A stretch of DNA of 64,000 nt from CAZCEC01 sp964497615 (GTDB lineage Bacteria; Chloroflexota; Anaerolineae; Anaerolineales; UBA6663): assembly GCA_964497615.1 (NCBI GenBank), contig CAZCEC010000009.1, positions 59,392 to 123,391 of the forward strand, written 5' to 3'. Shown here one piece after another: positions 40,991-50,900 of this stretch. A model generated the notes under the pieces. It ran no database searches and was not told the origin of the DNA. It saw only the letters and a list, made by a program, of their open reading frames with translations. Position 1 is the stretch's first letter. The number at the start of each line of letters is the position of its first letter. Both the position numbers and the translations under genes were made by a program.

Positions 40991-43185
40991 ACCTTACCTG
41001 CTTCCTCGTGCATCTCCTGGACGCGCTCGACCTCCGGCCACTCGCCTTTCGGAAACCGACCCAGGAAGTAGTACACCAGGGTCTTCGACTCATCGGTCGG
41101 CGCCCTGCCCCGATCCTGCTCCAGCTTAACCGCCGCGACATCTGGCCGCTTGACGGCGGCCCGGAGCCCAAGCTGGCGGGCGCGGACCCGGACCGTGCCC
41201 CACCGCCGACCCGGCCTGAGGGCCGCCAGGATTGTACGCGCACTCTTCTCATCCTTCCAGAACTGGCGCAGGGCCTCGTCCTCCCACGTCTCCCAGGCCG
41301 CATTATTGCGCTCACCCCAGTACCACGCCAGGCACCAATCGTCATGCCCGTCGCGCCAGCGAAAACGCAGCAGCACCGTGCGCGTGCCCGGCACGACGGT
41401 GACGACTATATGCTCGACGACCAGGCTCAACAGGCGGTTCCGGGTTGGGCTGTCGATGTTAGCCCATCGCTTAGAAATGCGCTGGAGCGCTTCGCGAACT
41501 GGGATGGGCTGCGAGGTATCCAGCGTCCGGCGCACGGCGCTTTGCTCCTGACTTAGCCGGACTTCAAGCAACTGCTTTTCGGCGAGAAGCGGGGAGAGTC
41601 GCTGCTGGAGTTCGGCAAAGAGAAACCGGCCGACGTCCGTCCGCACGTCGATGGCATTGAGTTGGGCCGCGTAGTTGTCGACGGCCTGGCGCACGTTGGC
41701 CAGCTTGTGCTGGAGCATGACCTTATGCTCGGCTTCTTGCTGCTGGTGATGCTCAATGAGCTGAACCAGGTCCTCCAGGTGGTTCTGACCGCCTTGGAGA
41801 CGGAAGCGAATGTGCGTGTCGAGGATACGTTCCAACAGGCGACTACGGATGTTCGTGCAGGTCGTCGCCGATACCGCCAAGTCCCAGTCCTTGCGGCAGC
41901 CCCAGACGCCGCCCACCCAGGCCCGCATGCGGTGCGACAGCACAAAGTCGCTGTCCGGATCCAGGCCGTGCTGGCCGCAAAAAACGAGGCGCGCGTAGGC
42001 GTTCTTGATCACCTCCTGCGGGCTGCCGCGCTCCGGCCACTGGTAATCTGGATTGCGCGGCAGGTGCTTGAATTCTGTCTCGAGGGCTGACCGCAGGTCA
42101 ATCGAGTTGAAGCGCTCTTGCACGTCCCAGAAGAGCGCTTGCTCCTCCGGGCTGCGCAGTAGCGCTTCTTCCGGAAACACGCCAAAGAAATGCGGTTTGA
42201 TGCGCAGCCGGGTCCGCACCTTGCCGCGCTTCTGCTTGCGCATCTTGGCGTTGACTTTCTTTTGGGCACCGGGGCCGCTGCCGTACAGGCGAATGCCCAC
42301 GTAGCCGGCATGCGTGAGAAGCGCCTGAACCTGGTAAATGGACTTGAACATCCACGGCTGGTCAACCGGCATCTTGGCCCGGCCGGCGATGTGGCGCGGA
42401 TACGTGTAGATCAGGTCTTCGCCTTCGAATGGCCGGAACCAGCAGGCGGGATCATCCCGGACGCGGTTAAGGACCTGGCGCAGGCTGGTGCATTCGGCGG
42501 CCACGCGCAGGATGTTGAGGACGGTTTGTAGGTGGGGTTCATGGGCCACGATGCAGTCATTCTTGTGGTCGAAGCGCCAGCCCCAGTGGATCGACCCGCC
42601 GGCATACTTGCCACTCTTGGCCTTGTAGAAGCGGGCGCCGCCCATCCGCACCTGCATGCTCTTGAGCTCTTTGGCCGACTCCTGGCACATCTTGATCCAG
42701 TTCTCGAAGTCCTCATCGTTGTTGAAGTCGATGAGGGTCGGCCCCTGCCAGCCCAGATAGGCGACGAAGGTGTCGTGCTTCTGGCAGTCCAGGGCGAAGT
42801 CAATTGGGCCGACCAGAGTCTGATCGCGGTACAGGCGGTCGGGCTTCACCACAAAGATTGCTTCCACCTGGCCCTGCCGGATCAGGCGAAGGGTATCGGC
42901 CAGGCCGGGGCGATCTTCTTCGCTGAGGGTGCCGCTGATGCCGAGGTCCTTGTCAACCACCAGCACCTTGTCGGGCGGGTAGCCAAAGTCCTCGATGGCG
43001 ATCCGGCGCAGGTCGGCCTGCATCTCGAGCGAGTGCCGGCGTTTCTTGAGCTGCTCGTAGCTGGATTGTCGCAGATAGACAATGGCCAGGCGCTGGAGCG
43101 GCAACTGGATGGAGCGCCGCCTCCCAAAGTAACCATCGGGCTCGTCCCTATGGTCGTCAGCATCAAAGGCCACGTATGCGCACAT
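40876..43185 (-). CDS. Large serine recombinase
   Basis: A 769-residue serine recombinase. The resolvase domain starts RLAIVYLRQSSYEQ with Arg39 and catalytic Ser41, then VVDKDLGISGTLSEEDRPGLADTLRLIRQGQVEAIFVVKPDRLYRD. A recombinase domain follows (residues ~190-420) with a zinc-ribbon-like and long coiled-coil C-terminal part (LIEHHQQQEAEHKVMLQHKLANVRQAVDNY). The ATG at 43185 has GGAGG 8 nt upstream. Its last ~38 codons overlap the first 115 bp of hemW in another frame, so its natural end may have been lost at an integration junction. It would integrate or excise the accessory segment to its right (inference). Confidence 0.88.
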   Translation of the reverse strand: MCAYVAFDADDHRDEPDGYFGRRRSIQLPLQRLAIVYLRQSSYEQLKKRRHSLEMQADLRRIAIEDFGYPPDKVLVVDKDLGISGTLSEEDRPGLADTLRLIRQGQVEAIFVVKPDRLYRDQTLVGPIDFALDCQKHDTFVAYLGWQGPTLIDFNNDEDFENWIKMCQESAKELKSMQVRMGGARFYKAKSGKYAGGSIHWGWRFDHKNDCIVAHEPHLQTVLNILRVAAECTSLRQVLNRVRDDPACWFRPFEGEDLIYTYPRHIAGRAKMPVDQPWMFKSIYQVQALLTHAGYVGIRLYGSGPGAQKKVNAKMRKQKRGKVRTRLRIKPHFFGVFPEEALLRSPEEQALFWDVQERFNSIDLRSALETEFKHLPRNPDYQWPERGSPQEVIKNAYARLVFCGQHGLDPDSDFVLSHRMRAWVGGVWGCRKDWDLAVSATTCTNIRSRLLERILDTHIRFRLQGGQNHLEDLVQLIEHHQQQEAEHKVMLQHKLANVRQAVDNYAAQLNAIDVRTDVGRFLFAELQQRLSPLLAEKQLLEVRLSQEQSAVRRTLDTSQPIPVREALQRISKRWANIDSPTRNRLLSLVVEHIVVTVVPGTRTVLLRFRWRDGHDDWCLAWYWGERNNAAWETWEDEALRQFWKDEKSARTILAALRPGRRWGTVRVRARQLGLRAAVKRPDVAAVKLEQDRGRAPTDESKTLVYYFLGRFPKGEWPEVERVQEMHEEAGKVWAGRKVSHKISVSTLLSLSVPFAVPTATSTRMPASTT

Positions 43186-43286
43186 GTCTCAATCCTCCAC
43201 CATCTGTACGTGTCACCGTTCCATGTTGGCGATGATACACCACCTGCCATGGCGTGCGACCTATGCACCGTGAAATCTGTAGCGAT

Positions 43287-43583
43287 TCAGCCCCCAGAAA
43301 GGCTGTCATGCCGTTCGTCGGGGCTGGCGCGCCCGTCTAGCTGTCCAAGGGCGCTGCGCAGGACCGCCAAGAGGGCGTCGCGACGCACTCCAATCGGGAA
43401 CATGAGGGCCCAGTCCGGCCCGGCCAATAACACGTCTGCCTCTCCCCTTGGCGCCGTGCGCTGCTGCGCGGGCTGCCGCACGGGGATTTCGTACTGGATC
43501 TCCAACCTGACCTCCAACGGCGGGCGCCGCGCACCATTGGCGGCGCTCCCAAGCCATAAGGTCAGGATAAGCAGGACAGCCAC
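43287..43583 (-). CDS. Small putative secreted protein, doubtful
   Basis: A 98-codon frame with a GTG start, a hydrophobic N terminus (MAVLLILTLWLGSAANG) that looks like a signal peptide or anchor, then an amphipathic region (PPLEVRLEIQYEIPV, DVLLAGPDWALMFPIG). It lies 101 bp upstream of the serine recombinase on the same strand. A GGGAG precedes the start, but only about 3 nt away. It might be a small cargo protein or a chance ORF. Confidence 0.3.
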   Translation of the reverse strand: MAVLLILTLWLGSAANGARRPPLEVRLEIQYEIPVRQPAQQRTAPRGEADVLLAGPDWALMFPIGVRRDALLAVLRSALGQLDGRASPDERHDSLSGG

Positions 43584-43675
43584 CGACTCCCAGGCGCGTG
43601 TCGGTGGATGGTCGGAATCCAGTCGGCGCGTACCCGCACGACATCCCCATGCGATGCGCCACCCCGAATCGGTCC

Positions 43676-43703
43676 TTGACGACCTCGCGTAGCCTGTGAT
43701 AAG
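43676..43703 (+). promoter_or_regulatory. Promoter candidate for a small RNA or attenuated leader
   Basis: TTGACG at 43676-43681 and GATAAG at 43698-43703, 16 bp apart. Transcription would start near 43710. Confidence 0.5.
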
Positions 43704-43709
43704 CTCGGC

Positions 43710-43803
43710 CCAGCGGTGAAGCGCCGGACTGGGGGCCCAAACCGCTCACATACAGCCTCAGACGATCCGGCGGGACGCGCCCAACGTCCCGCCGGCTTTT
43801 TTT
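43710..43803 (+). ncRNA. Candidate small RNA or attenuation leader
   Basis: A promoter-like pair upstream and an excellent intrinsic terminator downstream bound about 94 nt with no ORF. Internal pairing is possible, for example AGCGGT with ACCGCT and CCCAG with CTGGG. It is either a free-standing sRNA or a leader whose terminator gates the 650-residue gene 125 bp further on. It does not match a family I know. Confidence 0.5.
43767..43803 (+). terminator. Rho-independent terminator
   Basis: CCGGCGGGACG (43767-43777) pairs perfectly with CGTCCCGCCGG (43785-43795) around a 7-nt loop, followed by C and seven T. This is the clearest intrinsic terminator in the window. Confidence 0.92.
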
Positions 43804-43928
43804 CTCAGGGTGACAACTGCTCACCCGTCCCGCCCCAGCCGGATGACACGCAACCCGACATGAATCTGCCGGCCCCTGAACGGCGTCCGGCGTCGTCGGT
43901 TCGGCTTGGTCATCGCGCGGGAGGGAAA

Positions 43929-45881
43929 ATGCCGTTGTCACTTGATAAGATCCGTAACGAACTCAACAGCCTATTTCGCGTGCCGCCAGATGACCCACGC
44001 TGGAGCACGAGCAGCCTGATCGATCTGGCGCTGGTCAGCCAGGTGTCCGCCGATCTGGGGCTGCCCACCTCGCGGAGCGGCGTTGCGCTGGCTTTCGGCC
44101 TGCTCCATGTGACCGCCCAGCGCCTGACACCGGGCGAGCCAGACGCGCCCGCCGACCTCTGGAAAACGGTCGTCGCCGCTGAACTCAACTTTCTGGCTGC
44201 CGTGCGGGCGTTTGTGGCCGCCATGCTCATAGACCGTGAATCCCCACCCATCCCGCTTGCCATTCTGGAGGCCGCGGCCCAATCGAGCTCGTACAGTCCC
44301 GATGCGCTGGGCAAGCTGGCTCAAGCCCAAAGGGAGCGCGTCCTGAGCCGGACCCTGCGGGTACTCTGGGCCTGGAAGACGCACGAGCCCGCAGCCGTCG
44401 AGGTGGCGCAGGCTGGCTGGCAGCCCTTGCTGATCCAACTGGCTCACGCGGGGGTCTTCACGCGAGACGTGATCTACGAGCGGCGAAGCAAGTTTCGCGA
44501 AAAGCTCGCCGACTTTCTGTATGCTGGCCAGAAGAACCCGGAGGAGATCAAAGTGTCGCACGAGGCAGACCCGCCTGTCCTTGTAGAACGCAGAGGCGCA
44601 ACGGTCGCGGAGGCCAGGGAGGCGCAGGGACCCGCCGCTGCCAGGCTTCCCCAGGCAGAGGCATCACCGGTAGTTCACGCAACAGCCTCGGTGCTACCCA
44701 CGGTGGATGACCTCAGCGTCTGGACCGAGTGGCTGAATCAGCGTCTGCAAGCCGCAGCAGCGGACGCCGGCAGCCTCACCCTGAGCGACAGCGCCCGCCG
44801 GCTGGCGCAAAATCTCGCCCTGATCGGGCTGGACATTGAGCCAACGGCCGAGCGCACGCCCCGGCTGACGCGCCATAACGTCCGCGTGGCGCTGTGGCGT
44901 AGCGGCCTGGACAGTGACCGGGGGCGCCTTGCCGCCGGGCCGCTCGAGCTGGTCCTGCGCGCCGGCCTGCTCCGCCAGGAGGACGGCTGCGTCGAGTTCA
45001 TCCATCCTTGGCTTGCGCAGCTTCTGGCGGCTGAGCGCATCTGCGACCACGACTACCATTGGGCCTCGCTGCATCCCCGCTACGCCCGCGTCCTTCGGTG
45101 GGCGGCTGAAATCCTGGCCCGCCGCGCTGAGGACAGGCGCATCGCCGAGTTCTGCGTTGATCTGGACCGTGCGACAACCACCGTTTCGCCCCTTGGTTGG
45201 CTGGACATTGCCAACTGCCTGGCGGTGCTTGGTCAGTGGCCGGGGGCGGTCAAGGCGCTCCCCATACTCCGGGATAACCTGCAGTTGCTGGTGCACCCCG
45301 CCTGTGTCCGGCTGGAACGGAAGATTGCGAAGACGGCCACACGGCTCGGGCTGACCCTCAACCTTACCCCCGGTCTGGCCGAGCCGGATGACCTCATCTC
45401 CGAGGAGACCTTCGCAACGATCCGCAAGACCGCCGATCTCGCCCAACTGACGCAAGAAGCCGGCCGCTACGAGACCCACGACGAGACCGGGCGGGCATCC
45501 GGCAAGGCAGTCCGGGTCTTGCTCCGCCAGATGCGGGCAGCGCCGTCCAACCTCGTAAAGGTACAGTGCGCGGCGTGGCTCCAGACCGCGGACCTGTCCG
45601 CCCGCATGGCGGTGGCGCCATTGGCCATGGTCAGGCGGGGTACCTTGCTGCGGACCGGGCTCGAGGAGTTGGCGTTGATCGCGCTGGAGCCGTCAACGCC
45701 GCGCATCACCCGCCTGCTGGCCCACAGCCTATTGGCCTGCGACGATCACTTGATACATCTCCCACGGCTTGACGCCGACTTCGCGCCGTTGGTCTGTGAG
45801 CTCGAGCTGGCAATCGGCAGGCGGCTGTGGTGGGATCAGCGGGAACAACGCTGGACGATTGTGAAAAGCAGTGAGTTGTAA
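43929..45881 (+). CDS. Large cargo protein resembling the C-terminal half of a NACHT/STAND protein
   Basis: A 650-residue protein. The ATG at 43929 follows a good GGGAGGG ribosome site; an ATG at 43860 is possible. The N-terminal ~230 residues are helical and unrecognised (MPLSLDKIRNELNSLF, VVAAELNFLAAVRAFVAAML). After a low-complexity linker, residues ~270-400 resemble the winged-helix and post-NTPase region of NACHT proteins: LARRLAQNLALIGLDIEPT, GPLELVLRAGLLRQEDGCVEFIHPWLAQLLAAERI, then WASLHPRYARVLRWAAEIL. No Walker A or B motif is present. It lies between two recombinases, so it is probably cargo, possibly defence-related (inference). Confidence 0.65.
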   Translation: MPLSLDKIRNELNSLFRVPPDDPRWSTSSLIDLALVSQVSADLGLPTSRSGVALAFGLLHVTAQRLTPGEPDAPADLWKTVVAAELNFLAAVRAFVAAMLIDRESPPIPLAILEAAAQSSSYSPDALGKLAQAQRERVLSRTLRVLWAWKTHEPAAVEVAQAGWQPLLIQLAHAGVFTRDVIYERRSKFREKLADFLYAGQKNPEEIKVSHEADPPVLVERRGATVAEAREAQGPAAARLPQAEASPVVHATASVLPTVDDLSVWTEWLNQRLQAAAADAGSLTLSDSARRLAQNLALIGLDIEPTAERTPRLTRHNVRVALWRSGLDSDRGRLAAGPLELVLRAGLLRQEDGCVEFIHPWLAQLLAAERICDHDYHWASLHPRYARVLRWAAEILARRAEDRRIAEFCVDLDRATTTVSPLGWLDIANCLAVLGQWPGAVKALPILRDNLQLLVHPACVRLERKIAKTATRLGLTLNLTPGLAEPDDLISEETFATIRKTADLAQLTQEAGRYETHDETGRASGKAVRVLLRQMRAAPSNLVKVQCAAWLQTADLSARMAVAPLAMVRRGTLLRTGLEELALIALEPSTPRITRLLAHSLLACDDHLIHLPRLDADFAPLVCELELAIGRRLWWDQREQRWTIVKSSEL

Positions 45882-45931
45882 AGGTGCAGGCGTTCCACTG
45901 CTGGGCAGTATAAGTCTCTAACGACCTATTG

Positions 45932-46150
45932 TCAATTGCTCAGGTCTTCACGAAATGCCCCGCGCCTGGACCGGCTCGCGACATAGGCTTCGACATCAGC
46001 CGGCGTGGTCAACCAGTCGCGGCCCACTTTGAGCGCCCGCAGGCGGCCACTTCGGGCGATGGTGCGCAGGTAGGTCGGGCTTAGGCCGTACAGCTTGGCG
46101 GCCTCGGCCAGGGAGATGAGCTTGTTTGGCGCGGGACGTGAGGCTGGCAT
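45932..46150 (-). CDS. Excisionase-like helix-turn-helix protein
   Basis: A 72-residue DNA-binding protein of the MerR/excisionase HTH_17 type: LISLAEAAKLYGLSPTYLRTIARSGRLRALKVGRDWLTTPADVEAYVAS. Such proteins act as recombination directionality factors or repressors on mobile elements. The in-frame extension up to 46375 is low-complexity and overlaps the tyrosine recombinase, so the ATG at 46150 was chosen. It may govern one of the two recombinases. Confidence 0.75.
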   Translation of the reverse strand: MPASRPAPNKLISLAEAAKLYGLSPTYLRTIARSGRLRALKVGRDWLTTPADVEAYVASRSRRGAFREDLSN

Positions 46151-46305
46151 CGTGGTTGTAGGGAATTTCGTCAGTCCTTGCTCTGATGCGGCCAGTATAA
46201 CTTGTCCGCGACATCCTGGCTCACTGGGAAAGTTGGCCGAGGCCAGCGCAGGCAGTTCGGTTGTCGTATAGACGTCAAGCCGACTGTGGCAGCCAACCGC
46301 CGGGA

Positions 46306-47220
46306 TCACCCAGCAGGACGGCGCGGCACATAGGCGTAAGTCACTTCCGTTCAGTGGGGGTTGTGGCCGAGCCACATCGCCAGTTCGCGCCGAGCCTCCA
46401 TCTCAGTCCGCTGGAGCACATCCATTCGAATGCGCAGGAACTCGGTGGCGGCGGTGCCGCGAAAGCCGTGGACGCCTCGCCGCTGAATCCCAAGCCGGTC
46501 GGCTGCGATGCGGACGGTGTCTTCCAGACCGTTCTTCCAGGTGCGTTCATTGCCGGGTTGCAGGTAGACAAAGCGTCGCGACCGGTCAAGCTCACGCAGC
46601 ACAGCGCCGTCGAGCACCCGGATCTGACGCCGCTTGCCGCCCTTACCGAGTAGTTCCACACGCCGGCAGGACGGAAACACCTTGTCGCTGCGGAGGTGGA
46701 AGACCTCGTCGATTCGCGCCCCGGTCGAGGCGATCACGCGCAAGGCCTGCTCGTATTCCGCGTCGCGCTGGCCAACGCGGTCCATAAGCGTCTTGGCCTC
46801 GTCGGTGGCATAGGCCCCCCGGTGGACTCTGGTGGGATCTAAAGCCCATTCAGCGGGAACGATTGCCTCCCTGATCCACCGCCGCGCCCACAGCGCCTCC
46901 TCGAACTTGCGCCAGCAGGCCAGGATGGTCCGGACCGTGGAGGGCTGGCAGACCTGCGATTTCTCTCCCAGATATTCCGTCACCAGGCTGGTGTCCAGGT
47001 CGCGAAAGAATCGAATTTCGGGATAGTGGTCCCCAAGCCAGTGTGTGAAAGTAAGCATTCGGTCGAACACGGTGTCTGTGTAGCCGTCGCTGAACACGCC
47101 CGGTACGGCCTGGCCGGGACTGTGACCAAGCCGGCGCTTCGCCTCGTGCTTGGACATGCCGCGTTGATCAATGGCCTCCAGCGCATACCAGATTTGCCGG
47201 CGCCAACTCATTGTGCTCAT
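46306..47220 (-). pseudogene. Tyrosine recombinase interrupted by TGA before the catalytic tyrosine
   Basis: A phage-integrase-type gene. From the ATG at 47220 it reads 289 codons to a TGA at 46351-46353. Catalytic residues present are Arg169 (TGARIDEV), Lys193 or 196 (GKGGKRRQ), His251 and Arg254 (HGFR) and His286 (WLGHNPH). After the TGA the same frame continues TEVTYAYVPRRPAG to a second TGA at 46306. Tyr at +5 after the stop would be 9 residues after His286, the standard H-to-Y spacing. CGA to TGA is a one-base change. As it stands, the protein lacks its nucleophile. Confidence 0.82.
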
Positions 47221-47904
47221 GCTGCCTCCATGGCGCTGCCCTTAACAGACGACGCCCGACTTCCGCGAATGCCTAGATCAGGCGGCAGGTCCCAGGGGTA
47301 GCCAAGACGGGTTACTTCGCAATTCACTTCCACGGGGTCGTGGCATCCACCATAAGTAAAGCGCCAACTGCAGGCCAATGGCAGAAGTGAATCGGCAGTT
47401 TGTCGGCCTGGTGTCGGCAAGGTCCCGTTCCACACAGGTCGGCGGCAAGTCGGGCGATTGAACCGCGGCCAAGCTGCTTGACTGGTGTTGGACATGCGCC
47501 ACTCGCAGGCTGCTTCCAGGCAAGTAGTACCCAGTTCCCATCACATGCGCATATCGCAGTCATGCCAAACTCGTGACAATCGGCATATTGTCGCGGGAGC
47601 CGGACCGGGTATATAGTGCAAATTGGCACAATCAGGGGGCGCCTAGGGGGCGCCACAGCAGTACCACACCAGAAATCAAAACCCACACGTCTGTTCACTG
47701 CATAGACCTTCGTCCTGGCCCATAGCGATATCGGTCAAGAGAAGATTGTGCTCCTTGCTCTTCGCTCATCGCGAGGAGCCATACCGAGTGCCTGAGTTTC
47801 ACCCTGGCCGAGTTCGCTGACGAAGCAGCGGCCCAAGGGTGCTTCGTCGCGCCTGTCGCCCGGCAGGCTTGCCGTGGCCGCTGCTGGCGGGAAGGGTAGC
47901 CATC
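47221..47904. other. Gene-free stretch upstream of the RHS giant
   Basis: About 684 bp. It holds a promoter candidate (47588-47617) and two direct copies of GGGGGCGCC at 47635-47643 and 47646-47654. Short minus-strand ORFs have poor protein-like composition. An upstream in-frame codon at 47839 would extend the giant protein, but the signal peptide supports the ATG at 47905. Confidence 0.5.
47588..47617 (+). promoter_or_regulatory. Promoter candidate for the RHS giant
   Basis: TTGTCG at 47588-47593 and TATAGT at 47612-47617, 18 bp apart. The start would be near 47624, giving a leader of about 280 nt that includes the GGGGGCGCC pair. Confidence 0.4.
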
Positions 47905-50900
47905 ATGCCGACTTCACCCATTCGACCCAACGACGCCTGGCAGTCGATTCGCAGGCTCATCGGTCAGCTTGGCCGAGCCCTGTTGGTGGTCACGCTGCTC
48001 CTGCCCCAAGCTGTCCAGGCTGCACCGGTGTCAGCAAAGTCGGCCCCCAGCGCCGACTCCGCCAAACCGGAAGGGGCCGCAGCGGCCGTAGCGTTGCAGG
48101 TCGAAGATCCCATCTTTGCCGACAGCTTCGAGGGCGGCGACTTCAGCGCCTGGTCGGCTGGGTCGGGCGCCGGTCGGAGTGTCACCGGAGCAGCGGCGCT
48201 GGTCGGCAGCCTCGGCATGCAGGTCCTGATCAACAGCACCACAGCCCGATATGTGCAGGACGACACGCCAAATGCAGAAACGCGCTACCGGGCGCGTTTC
48301 TATTTTGATCCCAATGCGCTGACGATGGCGAGCAATACGAGCCACTACATCTTCGGCGGCTACAACGGCACCAGCACCGTGGTCACGCGCCTCGAGTTTG
48401 GCCGGTCCACGACCAGCTACCGCATCCGCGCCGCCGTAGTCAACAATTCTAGCACCTGGACCACGAGCAGTTGGGTCAATCTCACCGACGAAATGCATTA
48501 CTTTGAAGTTGATTGGCAGGCTGGTACGAGCGGCAGCCTGACATTCTGGATCGACGGGGTCCAGCAGGCGAACCTGGCCGTCAACAACAGCAATCGCCGC
48601 ATTGACCGGGTGAGGCTGGGACCCTATGGTAGTCTGGACAGCACGACGGCCGGCACCTGCTACTTTGATGCCTTCGAGTCGCGCCGAACCACCTATATCG
48701 GTCCCGCGGAAGGCATGCCGACGGCCACGCCGACCGCGACCCAGACCGCCACCCCGACCGCGACTCATACGCCGACCCAGACGCCCAGCCCAACGGCGAC
48801 CCCGACCAACACAGCGACCCCCACGCCAACCGACACGCCTCTGCCAACACCGCTCCCCTTGATTGAGCGCGTGAGCGTGGCCGGCGGCGGCGCGCAGGGC
48901 AACGGGGCCAGCAGCAGTCCCGACCTATCCGACGATGGGCGGTTCGCCGCCTTCATCTCGGAAGGCAGCAACCTGATCGCGGGCGATACCAACGGCCAAC
49001 CGGATGTCTTTCTCCTGGATCGGCATTTGGATGCCATCGTCCGGATCAATTTGGGGCCAGGTCCTGCACAGGCCGGCGACTGGAGCGACCACCTGCGGCT
49101 CTCCTCCGACGCCCAATACGCCGTGTTCCGCTCGGCGGCGAATAACCTGGTGCCCGTCGACACCAGTTGGGAGAACGTCTTTTTGCATTCTCGCGCAACC
49201 GGCCTGAACGAGCTGCTGGACGTGAGCAGCGCCGGGAACCAGGCCAACTGCCCCAGCGATATGCCGGCCGTCTCGACTGATGGGCGCTACGTCGCCTTTC
49301 AGTCCTGCGCCGATAACCTGGTCCCGGACGTCAATGGGGACCAGGTCTACCTGCGCGATTCCGTCAGCGACCAGACGCTGTTGGTGAGCGGCGTGGACGA
49401 GGCCGGCGGCGACGCCGCCAGCTTGCTGCCCGCCATCTCCGACGATGGGGTGTTTGTGGCATATGTGTCCTATGCGGCCGACCTCGTGCCGGGTGACACG
49501 AACGGCGTGGCCGACATCTTCGTGTATGACCGGGTGGCCGAAACCACGAGCCGGGTCAACCTGGCAGCCGGCGGCGCCGAGGCCAATGAATGGAGCGGTG
49601 GGCCGAACCTTTCAGGCGATGGTCAGTGGGTGGCCTTCGTCTCCGGCGCAACAAACCTGGTGGCCGGCGACACGAACAATCTGGGAGACATCTTCGTCGT
49701 CGATCGCGACACTGGCGCGGTCGAGCGCGTGAGTGTCTCGCCCACCGGGGCCCAGGCCAACGGAGCGAGCTGGGGCGCGACCATTGCGGCCGACGGGCGC
49801 TACGTCGCGTTCGTCTCGGCGGCCACGAACCTGGTCCTGAACGACAGCAACAATGAACCGGACGTGTTTGTCAAGGATAGGCAGACCGGCCTGGTGCACC
49901 GGGTCAGCGTGGCGGCAGACGGGACGCAGGCGAACGCGGCCAGCAGCGAGCCCCGCATCTCGGGCGACGGCCAATCCGTGGCCTTCGTCTCGGAGGCCAG
50001 CAACCTGGTCGCCGGCGACACCAACGGCGAACCCGACGTCTTTGTGTACAGCGTCCTTGTGCACGGGACCAATGCCACCGCGACCCCGGCGCCCATCACC
50101 GGCAACGGCACGGGTCTGTATGGCGAGTACTTCAATAACGTCGACCTCGCGGGCACTGCGGCGGCCACACAGACCGACCCCGAAATCAGTTTCAACTGGG
50201 GCGACGAGGCGGCTCTGCCGGGCCTGAACCCGGATGGCTTTTCGGTGCGCTGGACGGGCGAGGTCCAACCCGCCTATTCGGAAGCCTACGTATTCCGGAC
50301 GTTGAACGATGACGGCGTGCGCTTGTGGGTGGATGGCAACCTGGTGATTGATGACTGGAGCGGGCATGCTCCGGAATGGCGGAGCAGCGCGCCGATCACG
50401 CTGGCGGCCGGGGAGCGGTATGACTTGGTGCTGGAGTACTTTGAGAGCGGCGGCGGCGCCCAGGTCCACCTGCATTGGGAGTCCTACTCGCAAGCGGCGG
50501 GTGTCATCCCGGCCAGCCAGCTGTATCCGGTGATTCCGTCAGCGCCTACCCCAACCGAGAGCCCAACGCCGACCGAGACGGCGACCGCCGGCCCGTCCCC
50601 GACGGCCACGGCCACCCCGGCCGTTGGTACCGGTCTGCGAGGCGACTACTTTGACAACCCTGACCTCGAGGGCCAATATTCATTCGCTCAGGTGGACAGT
50701 TATTTGGAGTTCGAGTGGGGCGACGAGTCGCCTGGCCCCCAGATCGGTGACGATTACTTCTCCGTCCGGTGGTCCGGGCAGATCCTGGCGCCCTACTCGG
50801 AGGAATACACCTTCGAAACGTGGGCCGATAATGGGGTGCGCCTTTACGTCGATGGTGAACTGCTGATTGACGACTGGAATGTCCAGGAAGAAACATACAA

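Noticed and set aside
42532..43692. Plus-strand ORF opposite the serine recombinase
   Set aside because: Antisense shadow. The minus-strand frame carries the resolvase motifs.
16582..46353. TGA reassigned to an amino acid, suggested by two in-frame TGA codons
   Set aside because: Many genes here end at TGA exactly where the family ends, with ATGA overlaps (rluB/agl23, anti-sigma/membrane protein). Two isolated nonsense codons are better explained as mutations or errors.
40876..47220. Complete mobile element with both attachment sites
   Set aside because: I could not find a second copy of the hemW-start sequence in the window, so the right-hand end is not defined.
47324..47698. Minus-strand ORF of 124 codons in the gap before the RHS gene
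   Set aside because: Composition is not protein-like, there is no ribosome site, and it overlaps the likely RHS promoter region.
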